From the NCBI RefSeq assembly GCF_001696535.1, contig NZ_MBQE01000004.1:1-64000 (forward strand): a stretch of 64,000 nucleotides of DNA. Direction: 5' to 3'. A program made the translations under genes and the position numbers. The DNA is from Stappia indica (GTDB lineage Bacteria > Pseudomonadota > Alphaproteobacteria > Rhizobiales > Stappiaceae). Positions 25,725-33,832 of the stretch are shown in pieces. The notes below the pieces were generated by a model that saw only the letters and a program-made list of their open reading frames with translations, searched no databases and was not told the origin of the DNA. How positions within the stretch are numbered: position 1 is the stretch's first letter; the number at the start of each line of letters is the position of its first letter.

Positions 25725-26706
25725 AGTGACCGTCCTGACCGCGGGCGAGCTGCGCGGGCTGGTGCAGCTGGATCTGGCCGCCGTCGATGTGGTGGAGCGG
25801 GCCTTCGCCGCGCTCGCCTCGGGCACCGTGGTGATGCCGCCGATCCTGTCGATGGCGATCCCTGAGGCCAATGGCGAGGTCGACGTGAAGACCGCCTATA
25901 TCCCCGGCTTCGACGGTTTCGCGATCAAGGTCAGCCCCGGCTTCTTCGACAATCCGAAGCTCGGCCTGCCGAGCCTCAACGGTTTGATGATCCTGTTTTC
26001 CGCCAGGACCGGCCTGGTCGAGGCCCTGCTGCTCGACAATGGCTACCTGACGGATGTGCGCACGGCCGCCGCCGGCGCTGTCGCCGCGCGGCACCTAGCA
26101 CCCTCGAAGGTCGAGACGGCGACCGTCATCGGCACCGGCATCCAGGCGCGGCTGCAGATCGAGGCGGCCCATCTGGTGCGCCCGTTCTCCCGCGTTCTCG
26201 TCTGGGGCCGCGACATGGCCAAGGCGGAAGCCTGCGCCGCCGACATCGCCGAGCGGCTGAAGATCGTGGCGGAGGCCGTTACCGATCCGGCCCACGCGGT
26301 GGCGCAGAGCCAGCTCGTCGTCACCACCACCCCGGCCGAGTATCCGGTGCTCAAGGCCGAGTGGCTGCATCCCGGCCTCCACATCACGGCGATGGGCTCG
26401 GATCAGGCGGGCAAGAACGAGATCGATCCGGCAGCGCTCGTTGCGGCGGACCTTTATGTCTGCGACCGGGTCAGCCAGTGCGAGGCTCTCGGCGAGCTGC
26501 GCAGCGCCATCGCTGCGGGCCTGTGGCAGGGCGGCACGCCGCCGGAGCTCGGCGAGATCGTCACGGGCCGCCATCCCGGCCGCCGCTCGGACGACGAGAT
26601 CACCCTCTGCGATCTCACCGGCACGGGCGCGCAGGACACCGCGATCGCGACCTCCACCATCGCCGCCGCCCGAAAGGCCGGTGCCGGCTCGACGATCCTG
26701 ACCTAG
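25714..26706 (+). CDS. eutC: Ectoine utilisation protein EutC (ornithine cyclodeaminase family)
   Basis: 330 aa of the ornithine cyclodeaminase/mu-crystallin family. The NAD(P)-binding part has TVIGTGIQARLQIEAAHLV; KVSPGFFDNPKLGLPSLNG and HITAMGSDQAGKNEIDPAAL are family blocks. EutC acts with EutB in hydroxyectoine breakdown. It is the last gene of the operon; a hairpin follows before the convergent solute-binding gene. Confidence 0.86.
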   Translation: MAHEVTVLTAGELRGLVQLDLAAVDVVERAFAALASGTVVMPPILSMAIPEANGEVDVKTAYIPGFDGFAIKVSPGFFDNPKLGLPSLNGLMILFSARTGLVEALLLDNGYLTDVRTAAAGAVAARHLAPSKVETATVIGTGIQARLQIEAAHLVRPFSRVLVWGRDMAKAEACAADIAERLKIVAEAVTDPAHAVAQSQLVVTTTPAEYPVLKAEWLHPGLHITAMGSDQAGKNEIDPAALVAADLYVCDRVSQCEALGELRSAIAAGLWQGGTPPELGEIVTGRHPGRRSDDEITLCDLTGTGAQDTAIATSTIAAARKAGAGSTILT

Positions 26707-26740
26707 CGGGCGGGAACTCTGGGACCGCCGGATCGACGTG

Positions 26741-26773
26741 ACAAGGCCGTCGGAGCACTGCCGGCGGCCTTGT
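26741..26773. terminator. Hairpin between convergent operons
   Basis: Arms ACAAGGCCGTCGG and CCGGCGGCCTTGT pair over 13 bp with one mismatch around a seven-base loop, just past eutC and before the end of the leftward solute-binding gene. No T-tract is evident, so it is a candidate bidirectional terminator only. Confidence 0.55.
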
Positions 26774-26800
26774 CGTATCGGCTTTGGGTAAAGGACCGCG

Positions 26801-27883
26801 TCAGCGGTCGGCGATCATCTTGTCGATGACCTTGCGGGTTTCCGCCAACTCGCCGAACTGGGCGATGGACGAGACGCTGACCACCTTGGATCCGGCCTCC
26901 TCGATCTGCCGGCTGAGCTCGCGGCCGACGACGGAGTTCGGGTTGCCCAGCTGGCCCAGATGCTCCGATTCCCCGACCAGCGCCATGCCCTCGGTGGTGA
27001 ACCAGGCGGCGAACAGCCTGGCCGCGTTCGGGTTCGGCGCATAGGCCGGCACGAAGACCTTCATGCCCAGCACCGGCGTGTAGTCGGTGAAGGGGCGGAA
27101 GCGCACCGGCTCGCCGCGATCGATGGCAAGGTCGGTGGCATAGGCCATACCCGTCCCGACTGCCGCCTCGCCAGCGGAGACGGCGGCCCCCACCGCGCCG
27201 CTGCCGGCTTTCAGCACCGGATTGTTGTCCAGCAGCTTGCCCACCAGGTCGATGGTCGGCTCCGCGCCGATCTCGTAGCTGAGATAGTCGACCGGCGCGA
27301 TGTGGTAGGAGTTGAGCGCGATACGCTGGTTCCAGCTCTCGTCGGCAAGGTCTGCGAAGGAGCGAGGCAGGTCCGCCTCCTCGACGAAGTCTGTGTTCCA
27401 GACCAGCCCATAGACCAGGTCGAACATCGACAGCACCGTGCCGCTCATTTCCGGCGGCACGCCGCCTGCGGCCTGGTCGATGCTCTCCAGCATCGAGCCG
27501 AATGTGGCCGGCCAGTCCATTCTGGCGACATAGCCCTTCTCGACCGAAGGCCACAGATCGTCGACGCTGCCTTGGCCGATATCGGCGCTGAAGCGGCCCG
27601 AGGGGCTCTCGGCGTTGAGCCGCGACATCAGCGTGGTCGGATGCATGGGCGACCATTCGATGTCGATGTCGAGACCGAACCGGCTCTTGAAGGCCTCCAT
27701 GACGATCTCGCGGTTGTGCTGCTGCGTCGGCTGCAGCAACAGTACGACCAGCCGGCCTTCCTTCTTGGCGCCCTCGACCAGTTCCTCGATGGTCGGCGCG
27801 TCGGCTGCGCGTGCGGGCACCGAAATGGTCACGGCCACCAGCGTGGCCGCCACGACAGCAGCGGTGAAAATGCGTCCCTTCAT
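26801..27883 (-). CDS. ABC transporter substrate-binding protein (Fe3+/polyamine type)
   Basis: 360 aa from the ATG at 27883, preceded by GGAGG. Signal peptide MKGRIFTAAVVAATLVAVTI, cleaved after ARAAD. The mature protein is a family 1 binding protein (GAKKEGRLVVLLLQPT, then LMSRLNAESPSGRFSADIGQGSVDDLW). Its permease and ATPase are encoded 3-6 kb away (30594-33482), the only such pair nearby. The family covers ferric iron, phosphonates and small organics; the catabolic neighbours suggest an organic ligand. The shared GGTCTGA operator lies upstream. Confidence 0.85.
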   Translation of the reverse strand: MKGRIFTAAVVAATLVAVTISVPARAADAPTIEELVEGAKKEGRLVVLLLQPTQQHNREIVMEAFKSRFGLDIDIEWSPMHPTTLMSRLNAESPSGRFSADIGQGSVDDLWPSVEKGYVARMDWPATFGSMLESIDQAAGGVPPEMSGTVLSMFDLVYGLVWNTDFVEEADLPRSFADLADESWNQRIALNSYHIAPVDYLSYEIGAEPTIDLVGKLLDNNPVLKAGSGAVGAAVSAGEAAVGTGMAYATDLAIDRGEPVRFRPFTDYTPVLGMKVFVPAYAPNPNAARLFAAWFTTEGMALVGESEHLGQLGNPNSVVGRELSRQIEEAGSKVVSVSSIAQFGELAETRKVIDKMIADR

Positions 27884-28201
27884 GGTTCCTCCCAGACAGG
27901 TTGCGCGGCCGGCCCGACATTGATCGGAAGCTTCAGATCCGCGGCGGATTGCAGAATATCCCAATAGTCGCGAGAGTCAATAAACATCAGACCATTTAAA
28001 ATTTCGGTTTATTTATATCTCCTGCACGACGGGCAGGGCACTTCCGGTCCTCTCTGGGAGTGCCTTGAGAATTCCGTAGCGTCTGCGGCGAATTACCCCA
28101 CTCTCAGAGCGGGTTTGCTAATTGGTCTGATATATTTCATATTGGCGCAAAGGCGCGTCGGCATTTTCAGTCGCCGCCAGGCAGTTCATATCGGCAGGTT
28201 C
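27884..28201. promoter_or_regulatory. Divergent promoter region with two GGTCTGA-type operators
   Basis: A 318-bp AT-rich gap between the leftward binding-protein gene and the rightward gntR gene. It holds ATCAGACCATTTAAAATTT (27986-28004) and ATTGGTCTGATATATTT (28121-28137), two copies of the motif found again at 33.7-33.8, 38.4 and 47.4 kb. Each faces one of the two genes, so both are probably controlled by the GntR protein. Confidence 0.7.
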
Positions 28202-28957
28202 ATGGTCCAGAAAAAAGACACGGCAAAGACCGAGCGGGGAGGCGCACAGCGCCGCTTCAGCCTTGATCGCATCAAGATTCCCAAGGCGGCGGACGTGCTC
28301 GCCTCGCATCTGCGCGACGAGATCGTGCAGGGGCGGATCGCCAATGGGGAGATGCTGCCCAACGAGCGGGAGCTTGCGGACAATTCCGGCCTGTCGCGCT
28401 CCAGTGTCCGCGAGGCGCTGCGCATGCTGGAGATCGAGGGCCTGCTGGTCACCAAGCAGGGGCGCAACGGCGGCTCCATGGTCTGCCAGCCGAGCCGCGA
28501 CACCATCGTCAAGACGGTCAATCTTTATATCTCGAGCCGCAAGACCCGCCTGTCCTCGCTGGTCGAGGCCCGCAGCGCCATCGAGCCCTCGGCGGCGATG
28601 CTGGCCGCGCGCTATCGTACGGCCGAGGACGTGGAGGCGATTTCCGCCCACCACCAGCGTCTCCTCGACAATCTCGACGATCTCGACGGCTTCCTGCGCG
28701 CCAATATCGACTGGCACATGGCCATCGTCCACGCCAGCCACAACGACCTGTTGATCGCCTTCATGGAGTCCATCGCCCAGTCGGTCTACGCGGTGACCAA
28801 TGTCGAGAACCTCAACCCCGAGGGCGTGCGCCAGAAGGTGGCCAAGGTCCACGGCCTGATCACCGATGCGATCAAGGCCGGCGATCCGGCCGAGGCCAAG
28901 CGCTTGATGGATCGGCACGTCAATGCCTATGCCGAGCATATCGGCATGACGGCCTGA
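28202..28957 (+). CDS. FadR-type GntR-family regulator, probable master regulator of the catabolic regulon
   Basis: 251 aa from the ATG at 28202. The winged HTH is at residues 27-95 (ADVLASHLRDEIVQGRIANGEMLPNERELA, then SGLSRSSVREALRMLEIEG), followed by an FCD domain with metal/ligand-type histidines (IDWHMAIVHASHNDLL and RLMDRHVNAYAEH). Proteins of this branch bind TGGTnnnACCA-like sites. The motif GGTCTGA occurs in its own promoter and in at least four other promoter gaps of the region, so autoregulation and control of 26.8-47.4 kb is the likely role. Inducer unknown. Confidence 0.88.
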   Translation: MVQKKDTAKTERGGAQRRFSLDRIKIPKAADVLASHLRDEIVQGRIANGEMLPNERELADNSGLSRSSVREALRMLEIEGLLVTKQGRNGGSMVCQPSRDTIVKTVNLYISSRKTRLSSLVEARSAIEPSAAMLAARYRTAEDVEAISAHHQRLLDNLDDLDGFLRANIDWHMAIVHASHNDLLIAFMESIAQSVYAVTNVENLNPEGVRQKVAKVHGLITDAIKAGDPAEAKRLMDRHVNAYAEHIGMTA

Positions 28958-29020
28958 GAACCGGGCCGGCGCGTTCGCTCGGACCATTCTCCCGGACAGA
29001 CGTCCCTCGGTGAAAAAGGC

Positions 29021-29095
29021 GCCGCGTCTTCCCCCGGCCTCAGGGTCAGACCTCAGGAAAGACGCGGCTTTCGCCCGGCGAGGGCAGTGCCGGGC
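29021..29095. terminator. Pair of hairpins between convergent genes
   Basis: GCCGCGTCTT (29021-29030) pairs perfectly with AAGACGCGGC (29059-29068), and GCCCGGC (29073-29079) with GCCGGGC (29089-29095). They lie between the end of gntR and the end of the leftward NTF2-like gene. T-runs are weak, so termination is inferred from position. Confidence 0.5.
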
Positions 29096-29132
29096 GGGGA
29101 GCAATAAGGAAAGGCTCAGGGATGACGCTCTG

Positions 29133-29519
29133 TCAGCCCGCGAGGTCGCGATGGAACGCCTTGGCGACGATGCGCCACGTCCCGTCGATGCGCAGCAGGT
29201 GCAGCACGTCGCGGAAGCGGTTGGGCGGGCTCGTCATCTCGATGGTGACTGCGGCACAGTCGGGACCGGCCAGCTCCAGCGAGGCGAGGCGGAAGTCGGG
29301 CGCATGCCCTTGCGCCGCCGCAGAGGCGCGGCTGCCGACGATGGCGATCCAGTCGCTCGCGGCAAAGCGGCGCAGCGCCCCGTCCTCGACGAATTGCAGC
29401 TTGCAGTCGGGCAGGAACAGCCGCCCCAGCTCATTCGTGTCGCCCTCGTGAAAGGCGATGGCATAGGCTTCGGCCGCCGCCGCCACCTGCCGGTAGCTCT
29501 CCTGTAGCTGCGCGCTCAT
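29133..29519 (-). CDS. NTF2-like/SnoaL-fold small protein
   Basis: 128 aa. A cone-shaped NTF2-like fold is suggested by YAIAFHEGDTNELGRLFLPDC near the N-terminus and VLHLLRIDGTWRIVAKAFHRD at the end. Members are steroid-isomerase-like enzymes, dehydratases or non-catalytic binders; no definite catalytic pair can be assigned. It is the last gene of the leftward ABC operon and overlaps the aldo/keto reductase gene by four bases. Confidence 0.75.
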   Translation of the reverse strand: MSAQLQESYRQVAAAAEAYAIAFHEGDTNELGRLFLPDCKLQFVEDGALRRFAASDWIAIVGSRASAAAQGHAPDFRLASLELAGPDCAAVTIEMTSPPNRFRDVLHLLRIDGTWRIVAKAFHRDLAG

Positions 29520-30532
29520 CGGGGCACCTCCACGTCCAGGACCTGTTTCATCCAGCGGCAGCCGTTGTGGAAGTTGGTGACGGCACTGCCGGGAGGCACC
29601 AGCGCGTCGAACTCGGCCTCCAGATGGGCGGGAAAGTCGAGCTCCAGCACCGGCAGCATGTCCTCCAGTTGCTCGAGCGTACGCGGCCCGAACAGCGGTG
29701 CGGCGACGCCGGGGCGGTCCTTGACCCAGGCCAGCGCCAGATGGCTGCCGGCAAGTCCTTCGCGCTCGGCCAGCTCCGCGACCTTGCGGCCGACGGCGAT
29801 GCCTGCCTCGTTCACCCGGTCGGCATAGGTGCCGCCGCGGGTGATGGCCCGGCTGTCGGCGGGCGGGGCGGCCTTGGAGCCGTAGCGTCCGGCGAGCACG
29901 CCCTGCGCCAGCGGCGCATAGGGCAGGAGGCTCAGTCCTTCCGCAAGGCACATCGGCACCAGCTCGTTCTCCACGCGCCGGTCCAGCAGGTTGTAGGGCG
30001 GCTGCTCGGCGATCGGGCGCGCCCAGCCGCGTCGCTCGGCGATGGAGATCGCCTCGTACACCTTCCACGCCGGATGGGTGGAGGTGCCGATGTAGCGGAC
30101 CTTGCCCTGGCGCACGAGGTCGTTCAGCGCCGACAGGGTTTCTTCCGCCGGAATGTCGAAATCCGGCCGGTGCAGCTGCAGCATGTCGATATGGTCGAGG
30201 CCCATCCGCTTCAGGCTGCGTTCGCATTCGCGGATGATGTGGTGGCGCGAGTTGCCGCGGTCGTTGGGGCCGGGGCCGACGGGAAAGTGCACCTTGGTGT
30301 TGACGATCAGGTCGTCGCGCCGCCCGCTTTCGCGCAAGGCCCGGCCGAGATACGCCTCGCTGCGCCCCTCATTGTAGGAGTTGGCGACGTCAAACAGGTT
30401 GATGCCGGCATCGATGGCCCGCGCGATGATGCGCACGGACGTGTCCTCGTCGGTCGGCCCGCCGAAGTTGAAGGTTCCAAGCGCCAGCGGCGAGACCATG
30501 AGGCCGCTGCGCCCGAGCGATCGATAGTTCAT
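29516..30532 (-). CDS. Aldo/keto reductase
   Basis: 338 aa, a full (beta/alpha)8 aldo/keto reductase. MNYRSLGRSGLMVSPLALGTFNFGG start, catalytic-site elements DVANSYNEGRSEAYLGRAL (Asp and Tyr), KVHFPVG (Lys) and HIDMLQLHRPD (His). The C-terminus ends with the usual NADPH-binding GPRTLEQLEDMLPVLEL. It should reduce an aldehyde or ketone, or oxidise the alcohol, within the pathway fed by the upstream ABC importer genes. Confidence 0.9.
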   Translation of the reverse strand: MNYRSLGRSGLMVSPLALGTFNFGGPTDEDTSVRIIARAIDAGINLFDVANSYNEGRSEAYLGRALRESGRRDDLIVNTKVHFPVGPGPNDRGNSRHHIIRECERSLKRMGLDHIDMLQLHRPDFDIPAEETLSALNDLVRQGKVRYIGTSTHPAWKVYEAISIAERRGWARPIAEQPPYNLLDRRVENELVPMCLAEGLSLLPYAPLAQGVLAGRYGSKAAPPADSRAITRGGTYADRVNEAGIAVGRKVAELAEREGLAGSHLALAWVKDRPGVAAPLFGPRTLEQLEDMLPVLELDFPAHLEAEFDALVPPGSAVTNFHNGCRWMKQVLDVEVPR

Positions 30533-30593
30533 CTTGAGGCTCCAGTGTCGGGCGCGCCGGCCGCAAGGTCCGGCCGGCGGCGCGCGGGTCGTG

Positions 30594-32336
30594 TCAGGGC
30601 TTGCGCCGCTCGGTGCCGAGCCGCGCCGCGAAGATCTGCACCGGAACGACCAGGCACAGCAGGCCGCTCACCAGCACCACGGCCAGTGCCGCGGCCGTCG
30701 GGATCTCCGGTGTGTTCCACAGGATGTAGAGTTCGGAGGCGGCGACCACGTTGGTGGTGGTGATCAGGAACAGCGGGAAGGTGATGTCGCGGGCGCTGTG
30801 TCCGGCGACCCACAGCCAGCCGTTCAGGATATGCGGCAGCAGCAGGGGGAAGATCACCCGCCGCAGCATGGTGAACCAGCCGGCGCCGCACACGAAGGCG
30901 GCGTTCTCCAGCTCCTTGTGGATCTGCAGAAGGGCTGCATTCATCGTCCGCGTGCCGAAGGCGATATAGGCCGTCACATGGGCGAGGATGATCAGTCCGA
31001 TCGTGCCGTAGAGCGGCGTGCGCAGGTAGATCAGCAGGATGGCGATGGCCAGCACCACCGGCGGGATCGCCATCGGCGCGAAGGAGATCACCTCCAGCAG
31101 CCGGCCTAGCCGGGTCTTCGAGCGCACCGAGATCCAGGCGATCATCACCGACAGCACCATGACGATGGTGGAGGAGGCGAGCACCAGGAGGATGGTGTTG
31201 ACCAGCGCCCGCACGATCCGCGTTTCGCTGAAAACCGCCTGGTAGTTCTCCAGCGTCAGCCGGCTCAGCGCTTCCATCGAGGGAACCGAGTAGAACGGCA
31301 GGAAGCTCGTCCACAGCAGCACCAGGAAGGGAAGCATCATCACAAGGAAATAGAACCCGACGCCGGCGGTGGCGAGCCGGTGCCAGCCGCCGAGCGGCTT
31401 CAGGTTGGGCCGGAAGGCCTTGCCCGTGACCACGCGAAAGCGCTCGCCCAGCCGCACGGCGCGGAAGTAGACGAGGATCAGGATCAAGGCCAGCACCAGG
31501 AAGAAGGTGCCGAAGGTGGCGGTGAGGGAGTAGTCGGGGCGCGACACGTCCGAATGAGCGAGCAGGTAGATCTGCGTCGACAGCACCGGCACCCTTGCGG
31601 TCAGGCCGATCACCAGCGGCAGGTCGAACGCCTGCACCATCGCCATGAACAGCAGGATGCCGACGGACAGCAGCCCCGGCACCAGCAGCGGCAGTGTGAC
31701 GCGCCGGAACACGCTGAAGGGCCGCGCGCCATGCACGCTGCCGGCACTTTCCAGCTGAGGGTCCATGTTGCGCAGCAGGCCGGCGATCATGGTGAAGGCG
31801 GTCGGCACGATGGCGAAGCCGGTGATCAGCACCATCGCCCACATCGAGTAGATCGACACCGGCGCGCCCTTCATCGCGAACAGCGAGCGCAGGATCACGT
31901 TGATGATGCCATTGCCGGGGTTGCCGAGCAGGATCCAGCCGAAGGCCATGACGATGGGCGGCACAGCCATCCACGAGAACATCATGGTGCGGATGCTGCG
32001 CTTGAAGCCGATGTCGGTGCGCTCTACCAGCCAGGCGATGGCGAAGGCGAGCGTCACGCCGATGGTGACGCTGCCGAAGGCATAGGTCAGCGTGTTGCCG
32101 ATGAGGATCGGCAGGCGCGGATTGCCGAGCGCCTCGCGGTAGTTGTCGAGCGTGTAGACGTCGGTTGAAAAGGGTAGTTCGCCCGCCGGCGTCAGGCTGG
32201 TGCGGAACAGCAGGATCAGCGGTGCGATCACCAGCGCGGTCATCAGCGCCAGCAGCACCAGCGACATGATCGTCGCGGTGGTCGGCCGGCCGAACGTGCG
32301 GGCCGGGCCAGGGGCAAGGGTGTCGGCATGCGCCAT
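30594..32336 (-). CDS. ABC transporter permease, fused two-domain (FbpB type)
   Basis: 580 aa holding two tandem permease domains (roughly 1-290 and 310-580), each with about six helices and an EAA-type loop: NMDPQLESAGSVHGARPFSVFRRV in the first and QIHKELENAAFVCGAGWFTMLRRV in the second. One chain thus replaces the usual permease dimer, as in iron(III) systems. GGGAGGA precedes the ATG. It lies between the ATPase gene upstream and the aldo/keto reductase gene downstream and probably serves the binding protein at 26801. Confidence 0.9.
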   Translation of the reverse strand: MAHADTLAPGPARTFGRPTTATIMSLVLLALMTALVIAPLILLFRTSLTPAGELPFSTDVYTLDNYREALGNPRLPILIGNTLTYAFGSVTIGVTLAFAIAWLVERTDIGFKRSIRTMMFSWMAVPPIVMAFGWILLGNPGNGIINVILRSLFAMKGAPVSIYSMWAMVLITGFAIVPTAFTMIAGLLRNMDPQLESAGSVHGARPFSVFRRVTLPLLVPGLLSVGILLFMAMVQAFDLPLVIGLTARVPVLSTQIYLLAHSDVSRPDYSLTATFGTFFLVLALILILVYFRAVRLGERFRVVTGKAFRPNLKPLGGWHRLATAGVGFYFLVMMLPFLVLLWTSFLPFYSVPSMEALSRLTLENYQAVFSETRIVRALVNTILLVLASSTIVMVLSVMIAWISVRSKTRLGRLLEVISFAPMAIPPVVLAIAILLIYLRTPLYGTIGLIILAHVTAYIAFGTRTMNAALLQIHKELENAAFVCGAGWFTMLRRVIFPLLLPHILNGWLWVAGHSARDITFPLFLITTTNVVAASELYILWNTPEIPTAAALAVVLVSGLLCLVVPVQIFAARLGTERRKP

Positions 32337-32375
32337 GGTCGTCGTCCTCCCGAAGCGTGAAGCGGTGCCGGTGCG

Positions 32376-33482
32376 TCAGGCGCGTTCGGCAAGGAGGACG
32401 CAGCGGTCCTGCGGGAATTCCAGCCAGGCCGCATCGCCTTCCCGGAAGCCGGAATAGGGGCTGGCGAAGATGCGGATCGTCTCGTCGCCGAGCTCTGCCT
32501 CCATGTCGAGGAACTCGCCGACGAAGCTGATGCGGCGGATGGTGGAGCGGAAGCGGCTCGCCGCGGCGGCCTCGCCGTTTTCTGCGCGCACCCCGTGCGG
32601 CCGGATCATCAGTTCCACCTGTGCGCCGACGCTCTGGTTCTCGGGAACCGGGCAGGCGACCCGGCCGAAGGATAGATCCACCAGGCCGATGCCGTCCGCA
32701 CCGCGTTCCGCCAGGCGGCCCTTGAGGATGTTGCTGCGGCCGACGAACTCGGCCGCGAAGGCCGAGTTTGGACGCTTGTAGATCTCGTCGGGTGTGCCCA
32801 GCTGCACGAGGCGCCCCTTGTTCAGCAGCGCGATCCGGTCGGACATGGACAGGGCCTCGGTCTGGTCGTGGGTGACGTAGATCGTGGTGATGCCCAGCGA
32901 CTTGACGAGATCGCGCAGCTCCACGCGCATGGAATCGCGCAGCTTGGCGTCGAGATTGGACAGCGGCTCGTCGAGCAGGATGATGGAGGGCTCGTTGACC
33001 AGCGAGCGGGCGAGGGCGACGCGCTGCTGCTGCCCGCCGGACAGGTAGGGGGCGGGACGGTCGGCGAAGTCCTGCAGCCCGACCCGTTCCAGCGCCGCCA
33101 GCACCCGGGCGCGGACGTCGCCGCGCGCCGTGCCGCCGGGGCCGTAGCGCAGCGGGAAGGCGACATTCTCGAAGACGGTCAGATGCGGCCAGATCGCGTA
33201 GGACTGGAAAACCATGCCGAGGCCGCGCCGGTTCGGCGGCACGGCGATGTTGGCGTCGCTGCAGAACACCGTCCGCCCGTCCATGGTGATGCGTCCGCTC
33301 GTGGGATGTTCCAGCCCGGCAATGCATTGCAGCGTCGTCGACTTGCCGCAGCCGCTCGGCCCCAACAGCGTGAAGAACTCGCCCTGTGCGATCTCCAGCG
33401 ACAGGTCGACGAGCGCGGGCGGCGGTGTCTCGCCGTCTCCGGTCGGCGGATAGGTCTTCTGCAAATTCTCCAAGCTGAGCAC
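32376..33482 (-). CDS. ABC transporter ATP-binding protein (FbpC/PotA type)
   Basis: 368 aa from a GTG at 33482 with GGGAGG upstream; the open frame extends further but that part is not ABC-like. Walker A GPSGCGKSTT, Q-loop FQSYAIWPH, signature LSGGQQQRVALARSL, Walker B IILLDEPLSNLDAK, H-loop THDQTEAL, then a C-terminal TOBE domain with IRPHGVRAENGE. First gene of the leftward operon. The upstream gap holds a variant of the shared operator. Confidence 0.92.
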   Translation of the reverse strand: MLSLENLQKTYPPTGDGETPPPALVDLSLEIAQGEFFTLLGPSGCGKSTTLQCIAGLEHPTSGRITMDGRTVFCSDANIAVPPNRRGLGMVFQSYAIWPHLTVFENVAFPLRYGPGGTARGDVRARVLAALERVGLQDFADRPAPYLSGGQQQRVALARSLVNEPSIILLDEPLSNLDAKLRDSMRVELRDLVKSLGITTIYVTHDQTEALSMSDRIALLNKGRLVQLGTPDEIYKRPNSAFAAEFVGRSNILKGRLAERGADGIGLVDLSFGRVACPVPENQSVGAQVELMIRPHGVRAENGEAAAASRFRSTIRRISFVGEFLDMEAELGDETIRIFASPYSGFREGDAAWLEFPQDRCVLLAERA

Positions 33483-33832
33483 GTCTGCCTCCCTCGGGCC
33501 CGCCGCCCATGGCCTCCCAGCCGTGTCGGGCCTGTTTCGCGCCCGGCTGCTCGCCGGGGCATTGTGGGGACGGCGTCGCGAGCCGTTTGCGGAGCGCGCG
33601 CCGTCCATGATCGGCTTTGACGCTAGCGGCGGGCGAATGATGCGTCAATGAAAAAGGTATGATATTTAAAAAAATACCCAGAATGGCGCGCTTGCCTGCT
33701 GCGGCGGCATTCAATCTTGCGAAATTAATCTAATTAAAACAACGATATAATTCGTGTTACCGTTTCCTGTATTGCCAGAATGGTCGTGTCGTATAATATC
33801 AGACCAATAAATCGAACGTGTGGGGAGCGGGA
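33483..33832. promoter_or_regulatory. Divergent promoter region with two operator copies
   Basis: A 350-bp gap between the leftward ABC operon and the rightward hydrolase operon. The part from 33650 is very AT-rich. AAGGTATGATATTTAAAA (33654-33671) faces the ABC operon. ATATCAGACCAATAAAT (33797-33813) faces the other operon and overlaps a TATAAT -10 candidate at 33792-33797, a layout suited to repression. Confidence 0.7.

Noticed and set aside
30529-33714. A 1061-codon frame antisense/out of phase to the ABC permease and ATPase genes
   Set aside because: Arg/Pro/Ala-rich shadow frame of two well-recognised genes in high-GC DNA; no domain visible.
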